DNA of 14,064 nt, taken from the NCBI GenBank assembly GCA_943329105.2, contig CALQCP020000030.1, forward strand, positions 1 to 14,064. Direction: 5' to 3'. Every line of letters starts with the position of its first letter. Position 1 is the first letter of the stretch. Below the pieces are notes generated by a model that was not told the origin of the DNA, did not search any database, and worked only from the letters and a program-made list of their open reading frames with translations. Shown in pieces: positions 1-8,400 of the stretch. A program made the translations under genes and the position numbers. The DNA is from Chitinophaga pinensis. Lineage in GTDB: Bacteria; Planctomycetota; Phycisphaerae; Phycisphaerales; SM1A02.

Positions 1-115
1 CTTGACCCTTGTAAGAGGTGAGTAGATCGTTGTATTTCTGCTCTGGAACGCAGCCCGTTACAAGAAGGGCAGTACCGATTAGCAGACCACTCGTCATCCA
101 TGCGCGCTTCGTCAT
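1..115 (-). CDS. Lipoprotein, N-terminal fragment (continues beyond the left edge)
   Basis: Only the first 38 codons are inside the window. The translation starts MTKRAWMTSGLLIG, a positively charged n-region followed by a hydrophobic stretch and a lipobox VTGC with the acceptor cysteine at residue 22. This is a class II (lipoprotein) signal peptide, so the product should be exported, lipidated and anchored in a membrane, which suits a diderm. After the Cys comes PEQKYNDLLTSYKGQ, a polar, probably helical start. In Planctomycetes such starts often belong to periplasmic coiled-coil/OmpA-type peptidoglycan-associated lipoproteins, but that domain is not visible here, so the identity is a guess. 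The ATG at 115 is chosen because GGGAGGA lies 5 nt upstream; the second Met (residue 7) would be too far from it. The gene is divergent from the amidohydrolase. Confidence 0.8.
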   Translation of the reverse strand, partial: MTKRAWMTSGLLIGTALLVTGCVPEQKYNDLLTSYKGQ

Positions 116-120
116 AGGGA

Positions 121-127
121 TCCTCCC
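121..127 (-). promoter_or_regulatory. Shine-Dalgarno of the left-edge lipoprotein gene
   Basis: On the minus strand this reads GGGAGGA, 5 nt before the ATG at 115. It fixes the start of the lipoprotein at the first Met of its signal peptide. Confidence 0.75.
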
Positions 128-189
128 AAAAGCGTGGTGTGAGGCCGAATCCTGCGATGCGCTCGCACGGCTCGGCGATGTAAAAGACA

Positions 190-207
190 GCGTCCCGTAA
201 AGGACGC
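190..207. promoter_or_regulatory. Dyad GCGTCC-N6-GGACGC in the divergent intergenic region
   Basis: A perfect 6-bp inverted repeat with a 6-nt spacer (CGTAAA) lies in the 132-bp gap between the lipoprotein gene (start 115) and the amidohydrolase gene (start 248). Both promoters must lie in or near this gap, so an operator for a dimeric regulator is possible. A leader hairpin is the alternative; it lacks a T-run on either side, so it does not look like a terminator. I could not pick convincing -35/-10 boxes. One short dyad can arise by chance in GC-rich DNA. Confidence 0.3.
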
Positions 208-247
208 GCGTATTGTAACGGCGTATTGATGATTGTGCGAGCCCACT

Positions 248-1528
248 ATGTCAAACACGCCCAAGATTCAGGATGATTCTGCTGCCGCTCCGGTCGCCGT
301 GCGCGCCGCGTGGTTGGCCGATGGAAACGGCGCGTGCTTCGCACCCGGCGTGTTAGTGCTGCGCGGTCGCACCGTGGTGGCGGTGGGATCGCCGGAATCA
401 GTGGGCGTGCCGGGCGGGGCGGTGACGTGGGTGGACGCGTCCGACTCCGCGGTCATGCCCGCACTCGTCAACGCGCACACGCACCTTGACCTCACGCTGG
501 TTCCGCGAATTCCGGAGCCGAAGCATTTCTTTCAATGGCTGGGCGGGGTTCGCTCCGCGCGGCTTTCAATGACGGCTGACGACGTCCGGCAGTCCGTCAT
601 TGCCGGAGTGCAACGTCTTGACGCAGGCGGAGTTGCGGCAGTGGGTGACATTGCCGGAACCCATGCGTTGCAGGCCTCATTGGCGGCGTGCGCTGACGTG
701 GGGCTTGAAGGCTGCGTCTTTGAGGAGGTGTTCGGCATGGGGCCTCGCGTCCCTGCCTGCCTCGCGGCGATGGAGGCGTTGACTCCTGCCGCGGATGGGG
801 GGCATGCGCCTGGGATCCGGCGCGGCGTTCAGCCTCATGCCCCGTACTCAAGCGATCGGCGCGTCTTTGAGGCGGCCTTGCGGTCCGGGCTGCCCGTCTC
901 CACTCACCTGGCGGAGTCGGCGGACGAACGGCGTTTCCTGGGGGACGGATCGGGCCCGTTCCGGGATCTCTTAGAAAGTTTCGGTCTGTGGGACGGCACT
1001 TTTGCAGCCGGCGCCCGCCACCCGATTGACTGGATGGCCGAACGGCTCCGGGCGGCGTCAATGGGTCCGGGCGGCCGGCAGACCCGCGTCCTGTGCGCCC
1101 ACCTCAACGATATTGATGACCAGGCGCTTGCCCTGCTGGCAACGCTACCGATCGACGTTGCCTACTGCCCGCGGGCGAGCGAGTTCTTTGGGCACGCTGG
1201 TCACCGCTACCGTGCGATGCGCGCGGCCGGGGTGAACGTGTGCCTTGGGACTGACAGCGCGCTCAATTTGGATACGCCAGACCGGATCACCACGCTGGAT
1301 GACCTGCGTCTTCTCATGCGTCGCGATCAACTGTCACTGGCCGATGCATTGGAGATGGCCACCGTGGCGGGCGCACGAGCGCTTGGGTTGGACGCGTCGC
1401 GGTGGGATTTTTCCCTCAGCCCATTGGCGGGCGTGATTGCAGTTCAACTTGGGGAGCACCATGCTCCGGCGGACTTTGGGAAGACCAGCACGGCGCCGCG
1501 GTGGATATGCCGCCCGGAAGTGTCCTGA
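248..1528 (+). CDS. Amidohydrolase-family deaminase/chlorohydrolase-like enzyme (C-terminus apparently frameshifted)
   Basis: A cytosolic metal-dependent hydrolase of the amidohydrolase superfamily, in the group with aminofutalosine/adenosylhomocysteine deaminases, guanine deaminase-like SsnA and TrzN. Counting from ATG 248 (426 aa), the metal site is visible: HTH at 77-79 after strand 1, PHAPYS with H197, STHLAES with H220 and E223, AHLND with H285, and LGTDS with D336. The N-terminal beta-sandwich half is residues 15-72. Substrate cannot be read from sequence; deamination of a purine or aminofutalosine-like compound is the most likely guess. An in-frame TTG at 233 is a weaker start; neither has a clear SD. 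The C-terminus is odd: after about residue 409 the frame ends in an atypical tail, whereas the -1 frame carries a convincing continuation to a TAG at 1666-1668 (separate entry). Confidence 0.85.
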   Translation: MSNTPKIQDDSAAAPVAVRAAWLADGNGACFAPGVLVLRGRTVVAVGSPESVGVPGGAVTWVDASDSAVMPALVNAHTHLDLTLVPRIPEPKHFFQWLGGVRSARLSMTADDVRQSVIAGVQRLDAGGVAAVGDIAGTHALQASLAACADVGLEGCVFEEVFGMGPRVPACLAAMEALTPAADGGHAPGIRRGVQPHAPYSSDRRVFEAALRSGLPVSTHLAESADERRFLGDGSGPFRDLLESFGLWDGTFAAGARHPIDWMAERLRAASMGPGGRQTRVLCAHLNDIDDQALALLATLPIDVAYCPRASEFFGHAGHRYRAMRAAGVNVCLGTDSALNLDTPDRITTLDDLRLLMRRDQLSLADALEMATVAGARALGLDASRWDFSLSPLAGVIAVQLGEHHAPADFGKTSTAPRWICRPEVS

Positions 1529-1668
1529 CATTCCACGGAGTGGTTGTGGGGAGTCTCGTACGCGCTCTGCGGGCGGGGCGAACGGTGTGGGTGCTGAATG
1601 CCAATCCCCGGCACTTTGGGGAACTTTCGCAATTTCGAGCATTCTGCCGTCCGGCGCCGATACAGTAG
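1474..1668 (+). pseudogene. Out-of-frame C-terminal continuation of the amidohydrolase (likely frameshift)
   Basis: In the -1 frame relative to the amidohydrolase, codons from about 1474 to the TAG at 1666-1668 read LWEDQHGAAVDMPPGS, then VLTFHGVVVGSLVRALRAG and RTVWVLNANPRHF. Alternating hydrophobic strands ending in a V-R-x-x-x-x-x-G-R-x-V-W pattern are what amidohydrolases use to close the C-terminal beta-sandwich. The gene's own frame instead gives a short polar tail and stops at 1528. Joining the frames near the TTTGGG at 1475-1480 (one base missing here, or two extra) would give about 473 aa, a normal family length, and leave 23 nt before the next gene. It may be a sequencing/assembly error, a real mutation or, less likely, recoding. 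It is not an independent gene: no start codon or RBS is needed to explain it. Confidence 0.6.
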
Positions 1669-1691
1669 TACCGCGCTACAGTGGTGCACAC

Positions 1692-2120
1692 ATGAATAAG
1701 ACTGCCGAGCAAAGCAATGCAGCGGAGATCCTGGCCAAGGCCGGGCCGTATCCATTGGAGGCGTATCAGTTCATTCAAGACGGGCTTCGATTCACCGTGC
1801 GTCAGGTGCATGAGCAGCGCGCGGAAGATCATGGCCTTGGTGGGCCACCCACCACGGAGCATGTTTCCGGGCAGCAACTCTGCATGGGACTGCGCGACTT
1901 TGCCATTGATCAATACGGGCTGCTGGCTCGGCCGGTGCTTGCCCGTTGGTGCATTCTGCGTACCGATGACTTTGGCCGCATGGTCTTTGCCATGATTGCC
2001 GCCGGCGCCCTCAGTAAGACACAGCAGGATTCCCCCGAGGATTTCCGCAGCGTCTTTGACTTTGCCGAGGCGTTTGACTGCGAGCACGTCGCCGGCGCCA
2101 TCCGTATGCCAGTTGGGTGA
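1692..2120 (+). CDS. Minf_1886 family protein of unknown function
   Basis: A 142-aa soluble protein that matches the Minf_1886 family, small uncharacterised proteins frequent in Planctomycetes, Verrucomicrobia and relatives. Recognisable family segments are ILAKAGPYPLEAYQFIQDGL (residues 13-32), HVSGQQLCMGLRDFAIDQYG (57-76), a WCILRTDDFGRMVFAMI region (86-102) and a SPEDFRSVFDFAEAF C-terminus (114-128). No signal peptide, TM segment or catalytic motif is evident, and no biochemical role is established for the family as far as I know. The ATG at 1692 is preferred because upstream sequence in this frame (from 1437) is low-quality shadow translation overlapping the amidohydrolase. No SD is visible. 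It lies 30 nt before ffh, so the two may be co-transcribed. Confidence 0.85.
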   Translation: MNKTAEQSNAAEILAKAGPYPLEAYQFIQDGLRFTVRQVHEQRAEDHGLGGPPTTEHVSGQQLCMGLRDFAIDQYGLLARPVLARWCILRTDDFGRMVFAMIAAGALSKTQQDSPEDFRSVFDFAEAFDCEHVAGAIRMPVG

Positions 2121-2150
2121 CCGGGGCGCAACCGCCTACACTCCCCAACT

Positions 2151-3632
2151 ATGTTTGAGCGCCTGAGCGAGTCCCTAAGCACCGCCTTCCGGAACCTATC
2201 CGGCCGAGGTCGGATTTCCGAATCCAATGTCCGTGAGGCAATGGCTGAGGTGCGCACTGCGCTCCTAGAGGCCGATGTCAATCTGGAAGTGGTCGATCGC
2301 TTCTGTGAGGACTGCGTCCAAGACGCGCTCGGCAAGGAAGTCACCCAGAGTCTGCAGCCTGGCCAAGAGATGGTGGGCATCGTTCATCAGCGCCTCGTTG
2401 CATTGATGGGGCCAGTGGATAGCCGGATCACCTTGGTGGAGCCGGGGCCAACCATTGTGATGATGTGCGGACTGCAAGGCAGCGGCAAGACAACCACCTG
2501 CGGCAAATTGGCAGCGTGGTTCAAGAAGCGTGGTCAGAGCGTCATGGTTGCGGCCGCCGATTTGCAACGACCCGCCGCGGTGGAGCAGTTGCAGATTGTG
2601 ATCGAAGGTGTTGCCGCCGATGCCACTGGTCCTGGTCGCGTGGCGTTCTACGGCGAGCCCGACAAGTGCGCTGAATACGGCAAGGCGATCGGCGTTGCAG
2701 TGGGCGTCTGTCAGCGCGCGTTGGCAGCGGCGCGTCAGGGCAAGTTCGACATTCTGATTCTTGATACGGCCGGTCGACTGCATGTGAACGATGAGCTCAT
2801 GAAGGAGCTTGAGCAGGTTGATCGTGCGCTGCAGCCGCACAACATCTTGTTGGTGGTGGATGCAATGACCGGTCAAGATGCGGTGCTGAGTGCCAAGGCA
2901 TTCCATGCGCGCATGAAGGTTGACGGCATCGTCCTGACGAAATTCGATAGCGATACCCGTGGTGGCGCTGCGCTCAGTGTGAAGAGCGTGACTGGCGCGC
3001 CGGTGAAATTTGTTGGTACTGGTGAGAAATTCGACGCGCTGGAAGAGTTCCATCCGGAGCGCGTTGCCGGCCGCATCTTGGGCATGGGCGACGTAGTCAG
3101 TTTGGTGGAACGCGCCCAGCAAGAGGTGAATGAGGAGGAGGCCAATGAGGCCGCCGAGAAGCTGGCCAAGGGTCAGTTCACCCTTGATGACTTCCTGAAG
3201 CAGATGAAGATGATTCGGCGCATGGGTCCGATGAAGCAGTTGCTGGGAATGCTGCCCGGCGTCGGTGGCATGCTCAAGGATGTGAATATTGATGAGAATC
3301 AGGTGGACCGCATGGAGGCCATCATTCTCTCCATGACGCGTCGCGAGCGGCAGAAGGTTGGCATCATTGATCGCAGTCGTCAGAAGCGAATTGCTGCTGG
3401 TAGTGGCGCCAAGGTTGAAGATGTCTCGCGCATGGTCAAGCAGTTTGAGATGATGCAGAAAATGACCCAGCAGATGTCGGGCATGGGTTCCGCGGGCAAG
3501 ATGAAGGCGATGAAGGACATGGCTCGCGCTGCACCGGGCGCCGGCGGTGGAATGCCTGGGTTCCTGAGCCGCGGTTCAACCACGACCGAAAGTCCGAAGG
3601 CTCGGTTTAAGCAGCGCGGCAAGAAGCGTTAG
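2151..3632 (+). CDS. ffh: Signal recognition particle GTPase Ffh (SRP54)
   Basis: The protein half of the bacterial signal recognition particle. It binds signal sequences on ribosome-nascent chains and, with 4.5S RNA and the receptor FtsY, delivers them to the membrane. At 493 aa it is slightly longer than the usual 450. The N domain is residues 1-90. The NG GTPase has the P-loop GLQGSGKT (107-114), ADLQRPAA (136-143), DTAGRL (205-210), TKFD (263-266) and the following DTRGGAAL. The M domain begins about 330 with GQFTLDDFLKQMKMI, then RRMGPMKQLLGMLPG, the RNA-binding RSRQKRIAAGSG (408-419) and Met-rich helices. The C-terminus has a Gly-rich, then basic tail ending QRGKKR. The G4-region reads TKFDSDTRGG rather than the common TKLDGDARGG, but the specificity residues TKxD are kept. 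No SD precedes the ATG. Confidence 0.97.
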   Translation: MFERLSESLSTAFRNLSGRGRISESNVREAMAEVRTALLEADVNLEVVDRFCEDCVQDALGKEVTQSLQPGQEMVGIVHQRLVALMGPVDSRITLVEPGPTIVMMCGLQGSGKTTTCGKLAAWFKKRGQSVMVAAADLQRPAAVEQLQIVIEGVAADATGPGRVAFYGEPDKCAEYGKAIGVAVGVCQRALAAARQGKFDILILDTAGRLHVNDELMKELEQVDRALQPHNILLVVDAMTGQDAVLSAKAFHARMKVDGIVLTKFDSDTRGGAALSVKSVTGAPVKFVGTGEKFDALEEFHPERVAGRILGMGDVVSLVERAQQEVNEEEANEAAEKLAKGQFTLDDFLKQMKMIRRMGPMKQLLGMLPGVGGMLKDVNIDENQVDRMEAIILSMTRRERQKVGIIDRSRQKRIAAGSGAKVEDVSRMVKQFEMMQKMTQQMSGMGSAGKMKAMKDMARAAPGAGGGMPGFLSRGSTTTESPKARFKQRGKKR

Positions 3633-3664
3633 TAGTTGCGCGCGGCGCTCGGAGCAGCAAGCGG

Positions 3665-3682
3665 CGCGTGTATGAACACGCG
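3665..3682. terminator. Stem-loop between convergent ffh and polX genes
   Basis: CGCGTGT-ATGA-ACACGCG is a perfect 7-bp stem with a 4-nt loop, 33 nt after the ffh stop and 26 nt after the polX stop on the other strand. Position and symmetry suit a bidirectional transcription end or 3'-end stabiliser for both transcripts. Neither side has a U-tract, so it is not a textbook intrinsic terminator. Confidence 0.5.
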
Positions 3683-3707
3683 GCATCTGCAGCGACTTCC
3701 CGTGCAC

Positions 3708-5462
3708 TTAGCGCTTTGACGCAATCCACTCGCCGAGTTTGGCGCGGGTCCACGTGTTGACGCACTGTGAATTTCCAAGCCAACCGCGCCGGGCCGTGGC
3801 AATGCCGTAGGGGAGTTGGTCAAAGTCACCAGCGCCGTGTGCATCCGTATCAATGGCAACTAAGCAGCCGGCCTCGACGCACATGCGTACATGCGAATCG
3901 CGGAGGTCAAGCCGCATGGTGTTGGCGTTCACTTCAAGCGCCACGTTGTGCTTGGCCGCCTCGCGGGCGAGCAACGCAATGTCCGGGGAAAGCCCTTCGC
4001 GAGCATTGACGATTCGACCCGTTGGGTGACCAATGATGTGCACCAACGGATGTCGTATCGCAGCCAAGAGCCGCTCCGTGGCGACTGCTGATTCTGCACG
4101 CAGGGCGCTGTGTGGGCTGGCAACTACGAAATCCAGTTCCGCCAGCACATCATCGGGGTAATCAAGGGTGCCATCCACCATGATGTCCACCTCGCTGCCA
4201 GCAAGCACGGAAATCCGGTCCGCGTAGACCGCGGCGACCGCGCGAATCTCCGCAATGTGCGCGCGCAAGCGTTCGATGGAAAGCCCATTGGCCTGCGCCT
4301 GCGAACGGCTGTGGTCGGTCAGAACAATGGTGTGGAATCCGCGTGCAATCGCTTGGTCCACCATGCCGGCAATGGAAAGGGTTCCGTCGCTGGCAGTCGT
4401 GTGGCAATGGAGTTCGGCCTTGATGTGCTTGGTATCAATCAAGTCCTTGGGAGGCTGGTTCTCCAGTTCGCCGTGATCCTCGCGCAATTCTGGCGGAATC
4501 CACCAAAGGCCCAGCGCTTCGTAAATGGATTCCTCGGTGGTGGCGGCAACGGGTTGCTCGCCGCGCTCTTGCGGGGTTCCCTTGGCGGTGGCATCTTCTT
4601 TGAACAGTCCGTATTCGTTCAGGCGAAGTCCCATCTTCTGGGCGCGCTCGCGAAGCCGCACGTTGTGTTCCTTACTTCCAGTGAAGTACAGAAGCGCGGC
4701 GCCGTACTGCGCGTCCGCAACGGTGCGAAGGTCAACCTGCATTCCGTGTGCGGTGCGAATACTCGTCTTTGTTTCACCGGAGACAAGCACCTTGGAAACG
4801 CCTGGCGCGTTGCGTAGTGCCTCGTGCAGTGCTGCGGGGTGCGTGGAGCTTGCAACGATATCGATGTCACCGATGGTTTCCTTGCCACGCCGCAGGCTGC
4901 CAGCGTGGGAGATGCGCGTGACAGCGCCGGCGTTGCGGAGGTAGGCGATCAGTTCAAGTGCGACGGGCAAGGCTTCGCCCAGTCGGATCCGACCGCGGGT
5001 GGTGTCAAGGAATGTGAGTGATTCTTCGATCGCCTTGAGTGTCTTTGGGCCCATGCCCGGCAGGCCGCCGAGACTTCCGTCAGCCAACTTGGCACGCAGT
5101 GTGTCGACGGAATCAACGCCGCCTTCGGTCCACAGTGTGCGCACTCGCTTGGGCCCAAGGCCAGGAATCTGCAGGAGCGCGGGGACGCCGGCGGGGATCG
5201 ACGCAAGCAGTTCCTCACGCTCGGCCACCTTGCCGGTGGTCACAAATTCAAGAATCTTCTTGGCGCTGGAGTCGCCGATACCGGGAATATCCCGAAGGCG
5301 CGCCGGATCAGTGCGTGCCAGTTCAGCAAGGTCTTCGCCAGCTTCTTCAAGCGTGCGCGCTACTTTGCGGTTGGCGTTGACTTTGAATGCGTTGGCCCCC
5401 GTCAGGTCCAAGACGTCCGCAATTTCCGCAAAGATGCGGGCCAGTTCCATGTTCTTACTCAC
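3708..5462 (-). CDS. polX: Family X DNA polymerase with C-terminal PHP domain (PolX)
   Basis: Bacterial PolX is a gap-filling repair polymerase whose PHP domain gives Mn-dependent 3'-5' exonuclease and AP-endonuclease activity. The 584-aa product has the expected order and length: N-terminal helical 8-kDa-like domain (ELARIFAEIADVL, 6-18), three helix-hairpin-helix motifs (IPGIG 59, IPGLG 99, LPGMG 134), and the palm with HAGSLRRGKETIGDIDI, catalytic D199, D201 and D244. The thumb has YFTGSKEHNVRLR (259-271). The PHP domain (347-580) has LHCH (H352, H354), TDH (H384), GSEVD (E424), SPH (H451), GHP (H479) and DTDAH (D540, H542), so its metal site looks complete. The start is GTG at 5462, set by GAGGAG 6 nt upstream; a Met at codon 5 is the alternative. 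It follows the FtsK-like gene by 10 nt and is probably co-transcribed. Confidence 0.95.
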   Translation of the reverse strand: MSKNMELARIFAEIADVLDLTGANAFKVNANRKVARTLEEAGEDLAELARTDPARLRDIPGIGDSSAKKILEFVTTGKVAEREELLASIPAGVPALLQIPGLGPKRVRTLWTEGGVDSVDTLRAKLADGSLGGLPGMGPKTLKAIEESLTFLDTTRGRIRLGEALPVALELIAYLRNAGAVTRISHAGSLRRGKETIGDIDIVASSTHPAALHEALRNAPGVSKVLVSGETKTSIRTAHGMQVDLRTVADAQYGAALLYFTGSKEHNVRLRERAQKMGLRLNEYGLFKEDATAKGTPQERGEQPVAATTEESIYEALGLWWIPPELREDHGELENQPPKDLIDTKHIKAELHCHTTASDGTLSIAGMVDQAIARGFHTIVLTDHSRSQAQANGLSIERLRAHIAEIRAVAAVYADRISVLAGSEVDIMVDGTLDYPDDVLAELDFVVASPHSALRAESAVATERLLAAIRHPLVHIIGHPTGRIVNAREGLSPDIALLAREAAKHNVALEVNANTMRLDLRDSHVRMCVEAGCLVAIDTDAHGAGDFDQLPYGIATARRGWLGNSQCVNTWTRAKLGEWIASKR

Positions 5463-5468
5463 CGGAAT

Positions 5469-5474
5469 CTCCTC
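5469..5474 (-). promoter_or_regulatory. Shine-Dalgarno of polX overlapping the ATPase stop codon
   Basis: Minus-strand GAGGAG, 6 nt before GTG 5462. It overlaps the TGA stop (5475-5473) of the upstream FtsK-like gene. This decides the GTG start of PolX and implies translation in tandem from one mRNA. Confidence 0.75.
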
Positions 5475-8400
5475 AGGCGCGTTCGCGCAATGCCTTGGCC
5501 ACGTGCTCCAGAAGTGCAGCATCTGGAAGTGCATACGGCCTGAATTTCTCAAGAAGCCCTGACTCTTCGTTGGCCAGCAGCGCGCGATGGAAGCCCAATC
5601 GACTGGCGGCGGGGCCATCGATCAACGTGCTTGAATCGGTGACGCCCATCTGGAAGAGCACCTTGTTCTCCAGTTCGCGCAATGAATTGCGATCAACGGT
5701 GCGCTGCAGGTTGGCCAGCGTGTCGGCCCACAGAATGCAGTGGATTCCAACCAGCGGCCCCTCCTTCAAGAGGAGCGCAAGCACCTTGTCCGGCGTCGGC
5801 GCGGCATCGCCACCCGATGAGAAGCTGTAGTCATCTTCCGTGCGGCGCAGCGAACGGAATCGATGCACGCCATTCACCAAGAGGAACATGCCCGGCGCAT
5901 CCGATCCGCCGTCCGCATTGCGGCGCGCCAGTTCTTCGCCGAGTGCAACGATGGCGTCGCCCACGTCGCGGAACGAAGGAATCTGCACATCATGCGGCAG
6001 GGCGGCGCGCACGCCGGCAAGCATTCCGTGCAAGCGGTCGTCAGGGGTGGTTCCATCAAGGACGACAATCCGCGTTCCCGCCGCGGGCGTCTGTGCGGCA
6101 ATCGAAATCATCGCCATCGCCATGAGCGCAGCCGCGCTTTCGTCGCGCTGACCAACCACGGCGATGTTGGAACCGCTGCGGCGGACCAATGCCGTGTGCG
6201 TGGGATCCTTGATGCTGACTGCATCGCCAAACCACACCTTGGGAGCGAATGATTCGCGTCCGGGTGCGCCCGCAGCAAGCGCCGCCAACAGCGGTCCATT
6301 TGCCCAGGGATCTGCGGGTTGATTGCCTTCGAAGACGATGGGCTTTGGTCGCGGCGCGCTGGCGTGGGTGCCGTCAGTGGCGGTCACCAGGCGCAATTGT
6401 GCGTCGCGTTCTTCGTCGCCGATCCACACCACTTGGAATGGGCTGTTGCCTTCGAGCAGTCCGCCGGCGTCGTTGTAGATGGCTTCGCCGGGGCGCGTCA
6501 GTAATCGCGCCGCAGTGTTGTCGTCGGAGAGAATAAGTTGGCTGTCGGTCTCCGTGCATTGCAAGGCAATGCGAACGCCCATCTGGCCCATGGTGCTTCG
6601 GGCAATGCTGTACGCACCACCAAGGGTCTGACTGCCGAGCACCACATGCATGCCGAACGCTCGACCTTGGCGAACGAGGCGGTCCAACAGGAGCGAAGAG
6701 TCCTGCGCCACCTTGTCATCTTCAATGAACAGCTCTTGGAACTCGTCAATCACCAAGAGGCAACGCGGCATGCGCTCCGGGCGCTTGAGGGCGCGCCAGT
6801 CAGTGAGGTTCTGCACGTTTGCGGAGCGATAGAGTTCGCCGCGCCGACGCAGTTCATCATCAAGGCCTTGCAAGACGCTCAAGCCAAATTCGCGATCGCT
6901 CTCAACGGCCACCGCGCGCGCATGCGGTAGGGCGCTTGCGGCATACGCCTTAAATTCAACGCCCTTTTTAAAGTCAACCAGCCAGAACTCCACCTCGTCC
7001 GGTGAATACCAGAGCGCGGTGTTCACAATGAGTGCATTGAGAAGCGAACTCTTTCCGGAGCCCGTCTTACCAGCGACCAAGGCGTGCTGGCTGGTTCCTT
7101 CACCAAGCGTCATGTACTGCAGGCGGTTGGCGCCGCTTCGCCCCAGTGGAACACGGAAATTCTTGGCAGTGGAAAGCGTCCAGCGCTCCTCCGGCTTTGG
7201 CGTCACCGATGAGAACGGCACTTCAACGCGGTTGGAATCCTTGGCAGCTCGACCCACGGCGCGTGTGAGGCGCAGCAACATGGCATCGTCCGGCGGGGCG
7301 TCGGGCGTGAACGGCAATTCCGCCAGGCGACCTTCGTCAAGTGTCCAGCGTTCCGGAATACTCCCCTCCGCGGCCAGCCATCGAACGGTGATCGCACCGC
7401 GGCGCAGGTCAGCAATATCAAGCCCGGGCGGCAATGCTGCTCGCAGGTCGCGCAACATCAAGACATGCACGCCGCAACGGGCGCCGCTCTGCAGAATGCT
7501 GGCGAAACGCTTGGCGGACTGGTCAGAAACATTGACCGGGAAGTCCGCCATCACCAAGAAGCGATAGGGCTCGGCAATTTCGCCGGCCTGTTCGTTGTAG
7601 GCCTCAATCGATGGATATTCATTGCGCAGGTACTTCTGGATGACCGTCTCCATGTGCTCAGTGAGGTCAGAAAGTCGCTGCTCAATGTGCCGCACATCAG
7701 TCCAGATTCGGTCGGTGACCAACAGTTCCATCTCGTCTGCCAAGTGCATGAACCCGGCGAAACTCTGGCCGAGCCCCACTGGATCCATGAAGACGAAGCG
7801 TGCTTTGCCAGCCGGAATGGAAACCAGCAGCCGGGCGACGGCGTTCTGCAAGATGCGCAGCCCATCAGCGCGGCGTTCGGGGGGAGCATCGATCAGGAGC
7901 GACATCCGCTCCGGCGCGCCAAGAAATGCTGGAACGCGCCACAGTGACGTGGTATCCACGCCGCTCCAGGCAAGTTCGGCACCCAAAGGTAATGCGCCAG
8001 GGACATCCGTGAGGTTCAAGGCCACCTCGCCCACACGAATCACGGCCAATGGTCGCAACGGCGGCTGCCATGAATCCCAACCAGTCTCGAGCCATGGTCG
8101 TGTGCATTCGCGGTCTGCGAGTTGCAATTCATCGAACCCGCTGGTGATGGTCTGCTGCGCGGTGCGCCAAGCAGCGTGCGCAGCGGCGGTCTCCGCAAAT
8201 TCCAGTTCAGCCGCTTCGCGCGCCACTGCTTCCCATCGATGCTGTTCTTCCGCAAGCGCCACCGTGCGGCGCTCATTGACTTCGGTAATCAATCGGTCGC
8301 GCAGTCGTTCGGTTTCTTCAATGGCGATCGCGCGCTGCTTAAGTGCTTTGGCGTGGTAGTGCGGGACCTTCTGGTCGATGTGCGCCAGCACTTCTTTGAG

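Noticed and set aside
1475..1481. TTTGGGA as a programmed -1 slippery heptamer in the amidohydrolase
   Set aside because: The zero frame reads TTT GGG A, not T TTG GGA, so the codon phase is wrong for canonical slippage. An indel is simpler.
1416..2087. Minus-strand open frame of 223 codons over the amidohydrolase end and Minf_1886 gene
   Set aside because: The opposite strand encodes recognisable families. The minus translation has no family features.
2265..3122. Long open frame on the minus strand (285 codons) opposite ffh
   Set aside because: It lies wholly inside ffh, whose protein is unmistakable. The translation is His/Gln/Leu-rich with no domain, typical of an antisense shadow in GC-rich coding DNA.
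4110..4817. Plus-strand open frame of 235 codons opposite polX
   Set aside because: It is antisense to a complete PolX with all palm and PHP motifs. No SD or family features.
5463..5618. N-terminal extension of the PolX frame into the ATPase gene
   Set aside because: PolX proteins normally begin with the helix seen at residues 5-18. GTG 5462 has a good SD, and the extension overlaps the ATPase coding end.
7622..8359. Plus-strand open frame of 245 codons opposite the ATPase gene
   Set aside because: Ser/Arg/Ala-rich shadow translation without domain features, inside a well-supported gene.
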